In this document: piece by piece, positions 54,438-63,042 of the stretch
Layout: each line of letters begins with the position of its first letter
How positions within the stretch are numbered: the first letter of the stretch is position 1
DNA from: Methylophaga thalassica
GTDB taxonomy: Bacteria; Pseudomonadota; Gammaproteobacteria; Nitrosococcales; Methylophagaceae
Direction of reading: 5' to 3'
DNA length: 64,000 nucleotides
NCBI RefSeq assembly: GCF_030159795.1
Contig: NZ_BSND01000003.1
Span: forward strand, 186,001 to 250,000
The notes under the pieces: model-generated
Seen by the model: only the letters and a program-made list of their open reading frames with translations
Told to the model about the DNA's origin: nothing
Databases searched by the model: none
Program-made: the position numbers and the translations under genes

Positions 54438-55156
54438 AGTGAGTAAGGTAAATCAGTGTCTAACTGCCATTGTTTAGGTGGTGTTTCATTAGCGCAGAGG
54501 GGGCTAAGTTTTTTTATAAACTGAGTTCGGGAAATTTCTTCTGCCCCCATACGGGATAGATGATCGGAATAAATCTGGCAATCAATCATCGGCATATCCC
54601 AACGTTGTAATTGTTGACATAATGCGATGAGCGCTACTTTTGAGCTGTCAGGCACAAAACTAAACATAGATTCACCAAAAAACGCTTTGCCTATGGATAC
54701 ACCATACAACCCACCCACTAGCCTATCATCTTGCCAACACTCAATACTATGGGCATAACCCTGGTGATGTAAATCTGTATAAGCGTCGATCATATTGCTG
54801 TGTATCCAGGTTCGATTATCTGGATCGGTTGGCTGATTCTGGCGAGGCGCTGAACAGGCTTTCATGACTTGCTCAAAAGCCTGGTCGATAGTCACCTTGA
54901 AAACACCTTTGCGTATGACTTTATTCAAGCTCTTGCTGATATGTACTTTATCGGTAAACAGCACCATTCGAGGATCCGGACACCACCATAAAATCGGATC
55001 ATTTTTATTAAACCAGGGAAAAATACCGTGTTGATAAGCCTTTAATAATCGTGTCGCTGATAGATCTCCCCCCGCAGCCAATAGGCCATGTTCTGTTGCT
55101 TTTTCTACAGGTGGGAAAATACTTTCAGGGCTGGCGGCCAACCATGTGATAGACAT
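54434..55156 (-). CDS. aat: Leucyl/phenylalanyl-tRNA-protein transferase Aat
   Basis: Aat adds Leu or Phe to proteins with N-terminal Arg or Lys for ClpS/ClpAP degradation. The 240-residue length is usual. Signatures are GLLAAGGDLSATRLLKAYQHGIFPWF, PILWWCPDPRMVL, the segment GGLYGVSIGKAFFGESMFS and DCQIYSDHLSRMGAEEISR. It sits between the HDOD gene and bpt on one transcript. Confidence 0.95.
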   Translation of the reverse strand: MSITWLAASPESIFPPVEKATEHGLLAAGGDLSATRLLKAYQHGIFPWFNKNDPILWWCPDPRMVLFTDKVHISKSLNKVIRKGVFKVTIDQAFEQVMKACSAPRQNQPTDPDNRTWIHSNMIDAYTDLHHQGYAHSIECWQDDRLVGGLYGVSIGKAFFGESMFSFVPDSSKVALIALCQQLQRWDMPMIDCQIYSDHLSRMGAEEISRTQFIKKLSPLCANETPPKQWQLDTDLPYSL

Positions 55157-55159
55157 AAC

Positions 55160-56356
55160 TTAATCTTGTAATTGTATGGTGAGTTGTTTTGCCCACTGAA
55201 TAGATTCTAAATAGGTTCTGACTAATATTTCTTTGGGAATGGGAGACGATGATACTGTTTCCCAGTCAGCTTGTTCGTAACTAAGTGTATCAGCTAATGC
55301 TCTACCTGCAGGGCCTTGTTTATCAATCAGGGCAGTTTTGAGTTCTGCAGTCAGCGGTAAGGGTTCAATAATATCGGCAAGTGAGCTATCCAACATTGCA
55401 TCAAGTACTGACAAAAGACCAACGGTGAAAAACATATCGGAATGGCCTTTATAATATTTGGCAAGCAGTTCACACATTCTGCCACGAAACATGGCTACAT
55501 TACGTAGTTCATTGGGTTTATCATCCATACCTGACAGACATAATAAGCTTGCCCAGGTTTTGATTTTATTTAAGCCCAGCATGAGAATGGCTTGCTTGGT
55601 ACTTTCCACTTTTTTTGGCAAACCAAAAAAAGCTGAATTGATCAAACGCAGTAGTTTATAGCTCAGACTAATATCCTGATTGATAATGTCGGTTAAATCT
55701 TCAGTTTCTACATCCTCTTCCTGCAGCCTGACTAATAAAGACATTAATGTCTGAGTAGAAGGATGCAATGGTTGCCCAGCATGTTTGTCTGGTTTGGTAT
55801 AAAAAATACCTTCTAACAGATCCAGCCGGTGAGACTTGCAGTAATGATACTGTTCAATATCATTAACATTGATAGCGCAGAGAATGTCATGGTGCTGTCG
55901 CCATGCTCGAATATCACTCTCGCTGAGTTGTTGAAGATTATCTAACGCGAGATCGATCAATAAGGTCTGATGGTCATGACCATTTGCCGATGTATTTAAT
56001 CGTTTGGCATATCGAATGGCACCGTTATGCTGTGAAGAGGGGAGTGAATTAATATTAATATCAAGCGTTAACGATGCGCTTATTTTAGGAAGCGCAAGCA
56101 ATGCCTGCTGCCATGAGTGGGGAATGGAGAGAAGTGCGTTTGGATTGTGATTGATATCTAAAATGATTTCAGGCAGATGTTGGACAAAGTCAGGAACTGC
56201 ACTATCGTCATCTAACTTTTCGCCATTTTGATCGAAAAAGCTAATGTGATAGCCGGCAACATCCAGTTCATCATTGATGAATAAGGGCTGACGATGAATT
56301 AAACCTGAGAAGGTTTTTAATTGTTCTAATGCAACTACATCCTGCGCCATAAGCAA
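55160..56356 (-). CDS. HDOD-domain signalling protein with a degenerate EAL-like half
   Basis: The 398-residue protein is of the YuxH/EAL-HDOD type. The N-terminal half (about 20-190) keeps the fold pattern of an EAL domain (RQPLFINDELDVAGYHISFF, LLIDLALDNL) but lacks the EAL, DDFGTG and other catalytic motifs, so it cannot act on c-di-GMP. The C-terminal half (200-395) is a clear HDOD domain: LTDIINQDISLSYKLLRLINSAFFGLPKKVESTKQAILMLGLNKIKTWASLL. HDOD proteins are regulatory without phosphohydrolase activity. It lies between recR and aat on one strand. Confidence 0.88.
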   Translation of the reverse strand: MLMAQDVVALEQLKTFSGLIHRQPLFINDELDVAGYHISFFDQNGEKLDDDSAVPDFVQHLPEIILDINHNPNALLSIPHSWQQALLALPKISASLTLDININSLPSSQHNGAIRYAKRLNTSANGHDHQTLLIDLALDNLQQLSESDIRAWRQHHDILCAINVNDIEQYHYCKSHRLDLLEGIFYTKPDKHAGQPLHPSTQTLMSLLVRLQEEDVETEDLTDIINQDISLSYKLLRLINSAFFGLPKKVESTKQAILMLGLNKIKTWASLLCLSGMDDKPNELRNVAMFRGRMCELLAKYYKGHSDMFFTVGLLSVLDAMLDSSLADIIEPLPLTAELKTALIDKQGPAGRALADTLSYEQADWETVSSSPIPKEILVRTYLESIQWAKQLTIQLQD

Positions 56357-56382
56357 ATGCTCTCTCTAAGCTAGCCATCACC

Positions 56383-56982
56383 TCAAAGCGACTCCCTACC
56401 TGAGAATGCGTGAGAAAGGGTGCTGCTGTCAATAAATTCAAGCTCCCCCCCCAATGGAATTCCATGAGCGAGTCGACTGACTTTGATATTGCGGGTTCTG
56501 GCGAGTTCACCGATGAAGTGAGCTGTTGCTTCACCTTCAATAGTGGGATTGGTGGCTAAAATAACTTCTTCTATTGTATTTTTGTCCAGCCATTCAATGA
56601 GCTTTGGAATACCTAAAGCATCGGGACCGATGCCATCCAGCGGTGATAAATGTCCCGATAACACAAAGTATTGTCCCTGGTATTGAGTCGCTTGTTCAAT
56701 GGCCAATACATCACTCGGCATTTCGACAATACACAAGATATCTTGTTGTCGTCTGTCATCATTACAACGTGAGCAGAGTTCTGTTTCGGACAGAATTCTA
56801 CAGCGTTGGCAATGTTTAACATTGTCTAATGCATGAGAGAGGGCTTGAACCAGACGCTGGGCACCATCGCGATTGCGTTCAAGCAGATGAAAGGTCATGC
56901 GCTGCGCTGATTTGGGACCAACACCAGGTAAACAACGTAAAGCGCTGATAAGCTCATCAATACTGGGACCAAGCTTTGCCAT
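56383..56982 (-). CDS. recR: Recombination mediator RecR
   Basis: RecR works with RecO and RecF to load RecA at single-strand gaps. The 199 residues show a helix-hairpin-helix [20 protein letters not shown], a Cys4 zinc finger [16 protein letters not shown], and a Toprim domain [14 protein letters not shown] with [16 protein letters not shown]. It follows ybaB and dnaX, the classical arrangement. Confidence 0.96.
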   Translation of the reverse strand: MAKLGPSIDELISALRCLPGVGPKSAQRMTFHLLERNRDGAQRLVQALSHALDNVKHCQRCRILSETELCSRCNDDRRQQDILCIVEMPSDVLAIEQATQYQGQYFVLSGHLSPLDGIGPDALGIPKLIEWLDKNTIEEVILATNPTIEGEATAHFIGELARTRNIKVSRLAHGIPLGGELEFIDSSTLSHAFSGRESL

Positions 56983-56991
56983 ATTATCGCA

Positions 56992-57300
56992 CTAAAATGG
57001 CATTTTCATGCCAGCTGGCAACATGCCTGACATACGTTCTTGTGTTGTTTGTTCTACCTGACGGTTTGCATCATTAACGGCAGCAGCAAGTAAGTCTTCC
57101 AGCATTTCTTTGTCGTCTTCAAATAACGCATCTTCAATCTGAACACGCTTGACATCATGTTTACCGGTCATGGTGATTTTAACCATGCCACCGCCAGCTT
57201 GTCCGATGACTTCAACCGATGCTAATTCTTTTTGTGCTTTTTCCATATTGGCCTGCATTTGCTGGGCCTGTTTCATCAGATTGCCTAATCCACCTTTCAT
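56992..57300 (-). CDS. ybaB: YbaB/EbfC-family nucleoid-associated protein
   Basis: This 102-residue DNA-binding protein has the tweezer-like fold seen in E. coli Yba[54 protein letters not shown]. It is commonly encoded between dnaX and recR, as here. The length is usual. Its cellular role is as a minor nucleoid protein. Confidence 0.95.
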   Translation of the reverse strand: MKGGLGNLMKQAQQMQANMEKAQKELASVEVIGQAGGGMVKITMTGKHDVKRVQIEDALFEDDKEMLEDLLAAAVNDANRQVEQTTQERMSGMLPAGMKMPF

Positions 57301-57316
57301 GGAATGTCCTCTTTGA

Positions 57317-59149
57317 TTAATCGATAGGTTTTATTGTGCTTTCTATTATACGAGCATTAAATGTATTTTTTATCACTTCAATAGTGGGGTCATTTTGAAT
57401 CGATTCAATGGCCTGTTGCTGTTTTAAAGCTAATTGCTCGGCTCTTTCTACAGCTACGGTAGGGCCTGACTGCGCACTATCTGCATTATGATTAAATACG
57501 ACACTGACATCCTGATCGAGTTTCTTTTGTAAGGCTTGTTCAAGTCGTTCTTTGGATTTGCTTGTTGCTAAGTGGGCAAGTTCCGATGATAAAGCGAGTT
57601 GTAGCGTTCTTTCTTCACAGCGAATAAAAGCACTGTTTTCAGCTAATTGTCGTGTTAATGCAGATAACTGCAATTCTGAAATAATTTGCGTCCAGTTTGC
57701 CGGTGAAAGATCAACACTGATTAACGTATCCTTATTGACCTCTGGCATGGCTTCGTTCACTTCCGTGGTCACGAATTTCTCTACGTGTGGCGTTGGTGTA
57801 GTCGTTTCCGGAGTGATGTCAGCAGCAGCTTTTTTGGCTGAGTCAGTCGACAATGCAGCTGAGGCTGTCTGAATTTCAGCCACCGTATCATGTGTATTAA
57901 ATGATGTTTGTTCTGAAGTAGCGGCAGGAGTGATTGTTGGTGTTTCAACATCTTTGTGGCCACTGGTGTTGTCATTGACGGCGGTCACCGGCGGTACATT
58001 GACGGCCGGTTTATGGAGTGTGTCAGACTTTTTTCTTGGAAGACTCTCCGTAGTATTATGCGCGTCACTAAGCGGCTGAAAACTTAGCATTCGCAGTAAT
58101 GTCATTTCAAAGCCACTTTTCGGATCAGCTGCCCAGGGCAGGTCACGCTTACCATGCAGCGCAATTTGATAGAGCAGTTGTACCGTTTCAGCATCAAATG
58201 TGTTAGCTAACTCTTTCAGCTTGGGTGACTCATGTTCTTCCGAAGCTAAATCTGGGATTAATTGATGTGTAGCAATTTTTTGTAAACCATCCAGAATGGC
58301 ATTCAAAATCACTTCAAAGTCACGACCAAGTGCGGCTAGCTCTGCGGATTGTTGCAGCAGCCCCTTTGCATCTTGTTGGTACAAGGCGCTCAGCAGTTGA
58401 TCGATTTGATCCTGATCGATACTTCCGAGCATTTGAAAAACAACATCGCCAGTCACATTGCCGGCACCAAAGGCAATAGCCTGATCTAACAGGCTAAGTG
58501 CATCACGCATGCTTCCATCAGCAGCGCGAGCAAGCTGCATCAGGGCGGCATGTTCAAAAGAAAGTTGTTCTTCACCCAAAATAAACGACAGGTGTTCACT
58601 GATCTGAGTGACATCTAAACGTCGGAGATTAAATTGCAGGCAACGCGATAATATCGTTACCGGTAACTTTTGCGGATCAGTTGTAGCAAATAAAAATTTA
58701 ACGTGAGGAGGTGGCTCTTCCAGCGTTTTTAATAGAGCATTAAAACTGCTAGTGGAAAGCATGTGCACTTCGTCGATAAGGTAAACCTTGTAACGACCAC
58801 GGCTGGGTGCATATTGCACATTATCCAGGAGTTCCCGGGTATCATCGACTTTGGTTCTGGAAGCAGCGTCGACTTCGATTAAATCGACAAAACGGCCACT
58901 GTCTACTTCTACACAACTTTGGCATTCACCACAGGGCTGTGAGCTGACACCTTGTTCACAATTGAGAGATTTGGCAAAGATTCTTGCCAGAGTGGTTTTA
59001 CCTACGCCGCGTGTGCCTGAGAAAAGAAAGGCATGATGCAGTCGGTTTTGATCAAGACCGTTGATTAACGCACGCAATACATGCTGTTGCCCAACCACTT
59101 GTTCAAATGTTTTAGGTCGCCACTTACGGGCTAAAACCAGATAACTCAT
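57317..59149 (-). CDS. dnaX: DNA polymerase III tau/gamma subunit DnaX
   Basis: DnaX makes the tau subunit of the clamp loader and, by frameshifting, gamma. The 610-residue chain has Walker [14 protein letters not shown], the zinc-binding Cys set [23 protein letters not shown], and [21 protein letters not shown] Thr/Pro-rich linker follows near 370-470, and the tau C-terminal domain binds polymerase and helicase. At codons 372-374 the heptamer A-AAA-AAG lies in the correct phase for -1 slippage; the next -1 codons are GTC and TGA, so gamma would be 375 residues. It heads a dnaX-ybaB-recR run. Confidence 0.96.
   Translation of the reverse strand: MSYLVLARKWRPKTFEQVVGQQHVLRALINGLDQNRLHHAFLFSGTRGVGKTTLARIFAKSLNCEQGVSSQPCGECQSCVEVDSGRFVDLIEVDAASRTKVDDTRELLDNVQYAPSRGRYKVYLIDEVHMLSTSSFNALLKTLEEPPPHVKFLFATTDPQKLPVTILSRCLQFNLRRLDVTQISEHLSFILGEEQLSFEHAALMQLARAADGSMRDALSLLDQAIAFGAGNVTGDVVFQMLGSIDQDQIDQLLSALYQQDAKGLLQQSAELAALGRDFEVILNAILDGLQKIATHQLIPDLASEEHESPKLKELANTFDAETVQLLYQIALHGKRDLPWAADPKSGFEMTLLRMLSFQPLSDAHNTTESLPRKKSDTLHKPAVNVPPVTAVNDNTSGHKDVETPTITPAATSEQTSFNTHDTVAEIQTASAALSTDSAKKAAADITPETTTPTPHVEKFVTTEVNEAMPEVNKDTLISVDLSPANWTQIISELQLSALTRQLAENSAFIRCEERTLQLALSSELAHLATSKSKERLEQALQKKLDQDVSVVFNHNADSAQSGPTVAVERAEQLALKQQQAIESIQNDPTIEVIKNTFNARIIESTIKPID
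57987..58050 (-). promoter_or_regulatory. Programmed -1 ribosomal frameshift signal in dnaX
   Basis: The slippery heptamer AAAAAAG occupies 58034-58028 in phase A-AAA-AAG. A Shine-Dalgarno-like GGAGAG lies about 9 bases upstream (near 58050-58044) and an ACCGGC/GCCGGT stem (58010-58005 with 57992-57987) lies 17 bases downstream. After slippage one codon (GTC) precedes TGA at 58025-58023. This is the same plan as E. coli dnaX, where the shifted frame also stops one codon later. Confidence 0.8.
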
Positions 59150-59185
59150 CGGTTATTAGACACCCGGTTAACTTAATATATTTAG

Positions 59186-59300
59186 GGTGGCGACCCACAC
59201 CAGCCGAATCTCGGCGCCCGAGTCCGAAGGCTCCGCTGCTCCCTTCCGGGCCTGACGGGGTGACCAACATATCGTCGCGAGGAGACCAATGCAGGCCACC
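59186..59300 (-). ncRNA. ffs: Signal recognition particle 4.5S RNA
   Basis: The minus strand reads as a 115-base small SRP RNA. The conserved apical region GTCAGGCCCGGAAGGGAGCA forms the GGAA tetraloop and asymmetric loop bound by Ffh. The ends GGTGGCC and the closing GTCGCCACC pair to form the terminal stem. It precedes dnaX on the same strand, a common gammaproteobacterial arrangement. Confidence 0.95.
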
Positions 59301-59568
59301 ATAGAACGACACATTCTATGTGTTTGTTACCGTTTTTTCCATCCCCTTTTAGTTTTACAACCGCATCATCACCACAAACAAGCAGTTAGGGTATTAAAAA
59401 GCATGAATGTCATATTGATAAGCTTGTTGATATGCGCATACTAACCGAAGGTGGTTACAAATTTAAGTTTATGAAACTAGGTTAATGGTCGATAAATAAT
59501 GATATTGAAATGGTGATTATAGGTATCAGCGTGGATCATTTTTCACTGTGACTGAACATGAAAAATAA

Positions 59569-62500
59569 ATGAAAAAGACTTTTTTTACCGCTGCTTTTAT
59601 TAACTTTATTATTACGCTGGCAGATGTAGTTACAGGCTGGCTTAGTATTCAGTTAGCGACATTTGAGCATTTTTCAGCATTGGTTTTTTTTCCTGCTGGA
59701 ATTGCATTGGCATCATATCTGACATTCCGCCCTGTTTATGTCTTACCCGGTCTGTTTTTTGGGACATTTTTATTGGCAGTGGCAGTATCGCCAGAACTAA
59801 ATTTAGCCTTCTCTAAAGTCATTGTTATTGCATCTACTATTTCGCTATCAGTCTGTTTACAAGTCGTTATTGGAAAATACATTTTCCGTCGATTTATTAA
59901 ATATCCAATTACACTTAGTCGTGATCGCGATATTTTTCTATTCCTGCTACTGGTTCCTCTTATTTGTATAGCAACAGCCAGCATCGGCTTCGGGATCATT
60001 TATCTTTTCAATTTAGCAGAAATAGATTTTTTCCGAGTCTGGTTGACCTGGTTGGGAGGCAACATTATTGGCATCTACGTGATGCTGCCTTTGGCTCTTA
60101 GCTTTATAGGACGACCTCGATCTGTATGGAAAACAAGGCGTTGGTTTATAGGCACGCTTTTTGTGCTTTCTGTGATTATTATCAGTTCTGTTGTGTGGAG
60201 TATTCGTCAGTTTGAAGTTAATCGCCTTGCTGATCAATTCAAAATAAGAACTCAGGAAGCATCTGAGCTGTTTAAAGTCGCGTTAAAAATGGAAGAGTTG
60301 ATACAAGATGGCGTATCACGTTTATTTGCTTCTTCCGAAAAAGTCACACGAGAAGAGTTTAAGAATTTTGTGAACTGGACTACTTATCATGATCAGCATA
60401 TCCAGGTCGTGGAGTGGTTGCCTCGTATAGAGCATTCACAACGTATAGCCTATGAAGAAGAACAAAAAAAATATTTTGGTGATGACTTTGTTATTACCGA
60501 AATTGTTTCACCAAAAACACTCGGAGCAGCAAAGCAACGCGATGTTTATTATCCGATTACCTATCTTGAACCTGAACTTGATAATTCGCTATCACGAGGA
60601 TTTGATCCATACTCATCCGTTGTTTCAAGGAAAGTGATTGATCAAGCTATTGAAACCGGTCAGGCAATGGCCAGAAGTCCGTTGAAAATGATACGCAGGC
60701 AAGATCAAATCAATTCTTTAGTGATTTATCGCCCTATTTATCAGACCCCCTCAGGGAAGATGAGTGTTGAGAAAGAGGGAAACCAAGTTATTGGTCTAGT
60801 GAATATGATTATTCGGGTCGAAGAGTTTGTAGAAGATATTTTGAAGCAAGCAAGAAAGCCTGAGTTCGAAATAAATTGGCTTGATTTTCAAAGCGGTGAG
60901 TATTTTTATCAACAAAACGCTGAAAGCAACTCAGATATCAAGCACTACGTTGATTTCGAATTGGCGGGTCGTAAAATGCAATTACAATTTTATCCCACCA
61001 TAAATTTTATCAATACCTATTCAACCAGTCTGGCATCTCTGGCATTGGTTTGTGGCTTTTTGATAACGACATTATTTACTTTGTTATTTCTCAGTATTAC
61101 TGGCAGAACATATCGGATATCAACAGAAGTCATATTACGAACTCGTGAGTTGTCAAAAGCTACCTCACGAGCTCAGGAATCAGAAAGGCGTATCAGAGAT
61201 GTACTGAAGAAAATGCAGCTGACGGAACAGCAGTTACATCTCTCTGATGTGGCGTTTAATTCCACCAGTGAAGCTATGATGATCACCGATGCTAATAAGT
61301 ACATCATTGCAGTCAATCAGGCATTTATTGATATTACTGGATACAGTCAGGAAGAAGTGATGTATCAGTATCCTGATTTTTTAGTGACGGGAGTTTCACT
61401 ATCTGAACCAATCAGACTGACACATGAGCTGTGGGATATCATGCAGCAGAAAGGCACATGGAGAGGAGAGGTCAGGACGATAACAAAATCGGGTGACTCT
61501 CTGCCTTCATATTTAGCCATATCAGCAATTTATGATGCAGAACAATCACTAACTAATATGGTGGCTGTTTTTACGGATATGACTGATGTCAAAGAAGCTC
61601 ATGCCAAGATCGAAAGGCATGCTAACTTTGACACACTGACCAATTTGCCGAATCGACGTTTATTTACTGATCGTTTGCATCAGGAGATTAAGCGTTGTGA
61701 AAGACAAAAAGAAAGAATCTGTTTGATGTTTCTTGATTTAGACCGCTTTAAAGATGTCAACGATACGTTGGGGCACGACTTTGGCGATGAACTGCTTCGA
61801 GAAATGGCCACCAGAATTTCAAGCTGTATCCGGGAGATGGATACGGTGGCCCGACTCGGCGGTGACGAATTCACCATTATTTTATCTGAGTTTAATAACA
61901 AAGCGCATGCGATTACTGTAGCAAAAAGCCTGATTACTGAAATAGAAAAGCCTGTAATTATAAAGGGCCAATCTATCCGGGTATCAACTAGTATTGGGAT
62001 GACGTTTTTTCCAGATGATGCTGAAGAACCTGGTTTGTTAATTCAAAATGCCGACAGAGCAATGTATGCCGCAAAAGAAATGGGGGGCAGCGCATTCAAG
62101 TTCTACAATGCAGAGCTCGAGTCAAGCTGGTTGGCCAGGACATTTATCATTAATGAGTTAGAGTCTGCATTACTTAATGGGGAACTTGATGTTCATTATC
62201 AGCCCATTATTTCAATGAGTGAACATGAGCATTTATACGCTGAAGCACTAGTGCGGTGGAATCATCCGGAAAGAGGTATGATCCCGCCCTCAGATTTTCT
62301 ACCCCAAGCCGAACGAATGGGGATGATTGATAAGATTGACGATTACGTGTTCAAGCGAGTTTGTCGAGATCTCAAACGATGGCAGAGCAAAGCTACTAAA
62401 ACACCTCATATTTCTATTAATCGTTCAGCACATAATTTTGGTGGACAGCGTGGACGATTAGATTGGCTTGCTTATTTAGCGGAGCTATCGCTCTCAAGTG

Positions 62501-62907
62501 AACTTATTACACTGGAAATTACCGAAAGTACGCTAATGCAAAAACAATCGGAAAGTCGAATGTTGCTACATCGTTTACGTGATGCTGATATAAAAATCGC
62601 TGTGGATGATTTTGGGACGGGGTATTCATCGCTATCGTATCTGAAAGAAATGGATGTTGATTTTTTAAAAATTGATCGCTCGTTTATTCATGATATTGAA
62701 GAGAGTGAAGATGACAGAGCCATTGTTGAAGCGATTACGGAGATGGCTAAACGATTAGATATAAAAGTCATTGCAGAAGGCGTAGAAACAGCTACGCAGG
62801 CTGATATTTTGAAAAATATAGGCTGCCATAGTCTGCAAGGTTTTTACTATTCTAAACCCTTACCTGTGACTGAATTTGAAGTTTATATGTTTGGAATTGA
62901 TAAGTGA
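59569..62907 (+). CDS. MASE1-CHASE-PAS-GGDEF-EAL cyclic-di-GMP enzyme
   Basis: This 1112-residue protein has an N-terminal MASE1 block of about eight membrane helices (1-215), a periplasmic CHASE domain (about 225-480, with WTTYHDQHIQVVEWLPRIEHSQR), a membrane helix near 500, a PAS domain (about 560-680), a GGDEF domain with intact GGDEF at 764-768 and an inhibitory RxxD site five residues before it, and an EAL domain with EAL at 892-894. EAL catalytic motifs are intact (EITES, DDFGTGYSSL, KIDRSFI, EGVET). Both synthesis and breakdown of c-di-GMP are possible. The 268-base region upstream shows no other feature. Confidence 0.94.
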   Translation: MKKTFFTAAFINFIITLADVVTGWLSIQLATFEHFSALVFFPAGIALASYLTFRPVYVLPGLFFGTFLLAVAVSPELNLAFSKVIVIASTISLSVCLQVVIGKYIFRRFIKYPITLSRDRDIFLFLLLVPLICIATASIGFGIIYLFNLAEIDFFRVWLTWLGGNIIGIYVMLPLALSFIGRPRSVWKTRRWFIGTLFVLSVIIISSVVWSIRQFEVNRLADQFKIRTQEASELFKVALKMEELIQDGVSRLFASSEKVTREEFKNFVNWTTYHDQHIQVVEWLPRIEHSQRIAYEEEQKKYFGDDFVITEIVSPKTLGAAKQRDVYYPITYLEPELDNSLSRGFDPYSSVVSRKVIDQAIETGQAMARSPLKMIRRQDQINSLVIYRPIYQTPSGKMSVEKEGNQVIGLVNMIIRVEEFVEDILKQARKPEFEINWLDFQSGEYFYQQNAESNSDIKHYVDFELAGRKMQLQFYPTINFINTYSTSLASLALVCGFLITTLFTLLFLSITGRTYRISTEVILRTRELSKATSRAQESERRIRDVLKKMQLTEQQLHLSDVAFNSTSEAMMITDANKYIIAVNQAFIDITGYSQEEVMYQYPDFLVTGVSLSEPIRLTHELWDIMQQKGTWRGEVRTITKSGDSLPSYLAISAIYDAEQSLTNMVAVFTDMTDVKEAHAKIERHANFDTLTNLPNRRLFTDRLHQEIKRCERQKERICLMFLDLDRFKDVNDTLGHDFGDELLREMATRISSCIREMDTVARLGGDEFTIILSEFNNKAHAITVAKSLITEIEKPVIIKGQSIRVSTSIGMTFFPDDAEEPGLLIQNADRAMYAAKEMGGSAFKFYNAELESSWLARTFIINELESALLNGELDVHYQPIISMSEHEHLYAEALVRWNHPERGMIPPSDFLPQAERMGMIDKIDDYVFKRVCRDLKRWQSKATKTPHISINRSAHNFGGQRGRLDWLAYLAELSLSSELITLEITESTLMQKQSESRMLLHRLRDADIKIAVDDFGTGYSSLSYLKEMDVDFLKIDRSFIHDIEESEDDRAIVEAITEMAKRLDIKVIAEGVETATQADILKNIGCHSLQGFYYSKPLPVTEFEVYMFGIDK

Positions 62908-62930
62908 CGGGTAAGGCGGTATCACTTAAA

Positions 62931-63021
62931 TGGCGGAGAACGAGGGATTCGAACCCTCGATAGGCTATTAACCTATACACACTTTCCAGGCGTGCGCCTT
63001 CAACCACTCGGCCAGTTCTCC
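62931..63021 (-). tRNA. tRNA-Ser (GGA anticodon)
   Basis: On the minus strand this is a 91-base type II tRNA with the acceptor GGAGAAC paired with GTTCTCC, encoded CCA end, a long variable arm and T-arm GGTTCGAATCC. The anticodon loop is CTGGAAA, giving anticodon GGA for UCC and UCU serine codons. It follows coaX, 21 bases away. Confidence 0.97.
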
Positions 63022-63042
63022 TTAAGGGAGCGAAAGATTACC

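Noticed and set aside
57829-57835. Second AAAAAAG run in dnaX as a slip site
   Set aside because: It reads GCC AAA AAA GCT, so the heptamer is in the wrong phase for X-XXY-YYZ slippage.
62931-63021. tRNA-Ser as an attachment site for an integrated element
   Set aside because: No integrase, repeated tRNA end or foreign gene block is visible on either side.
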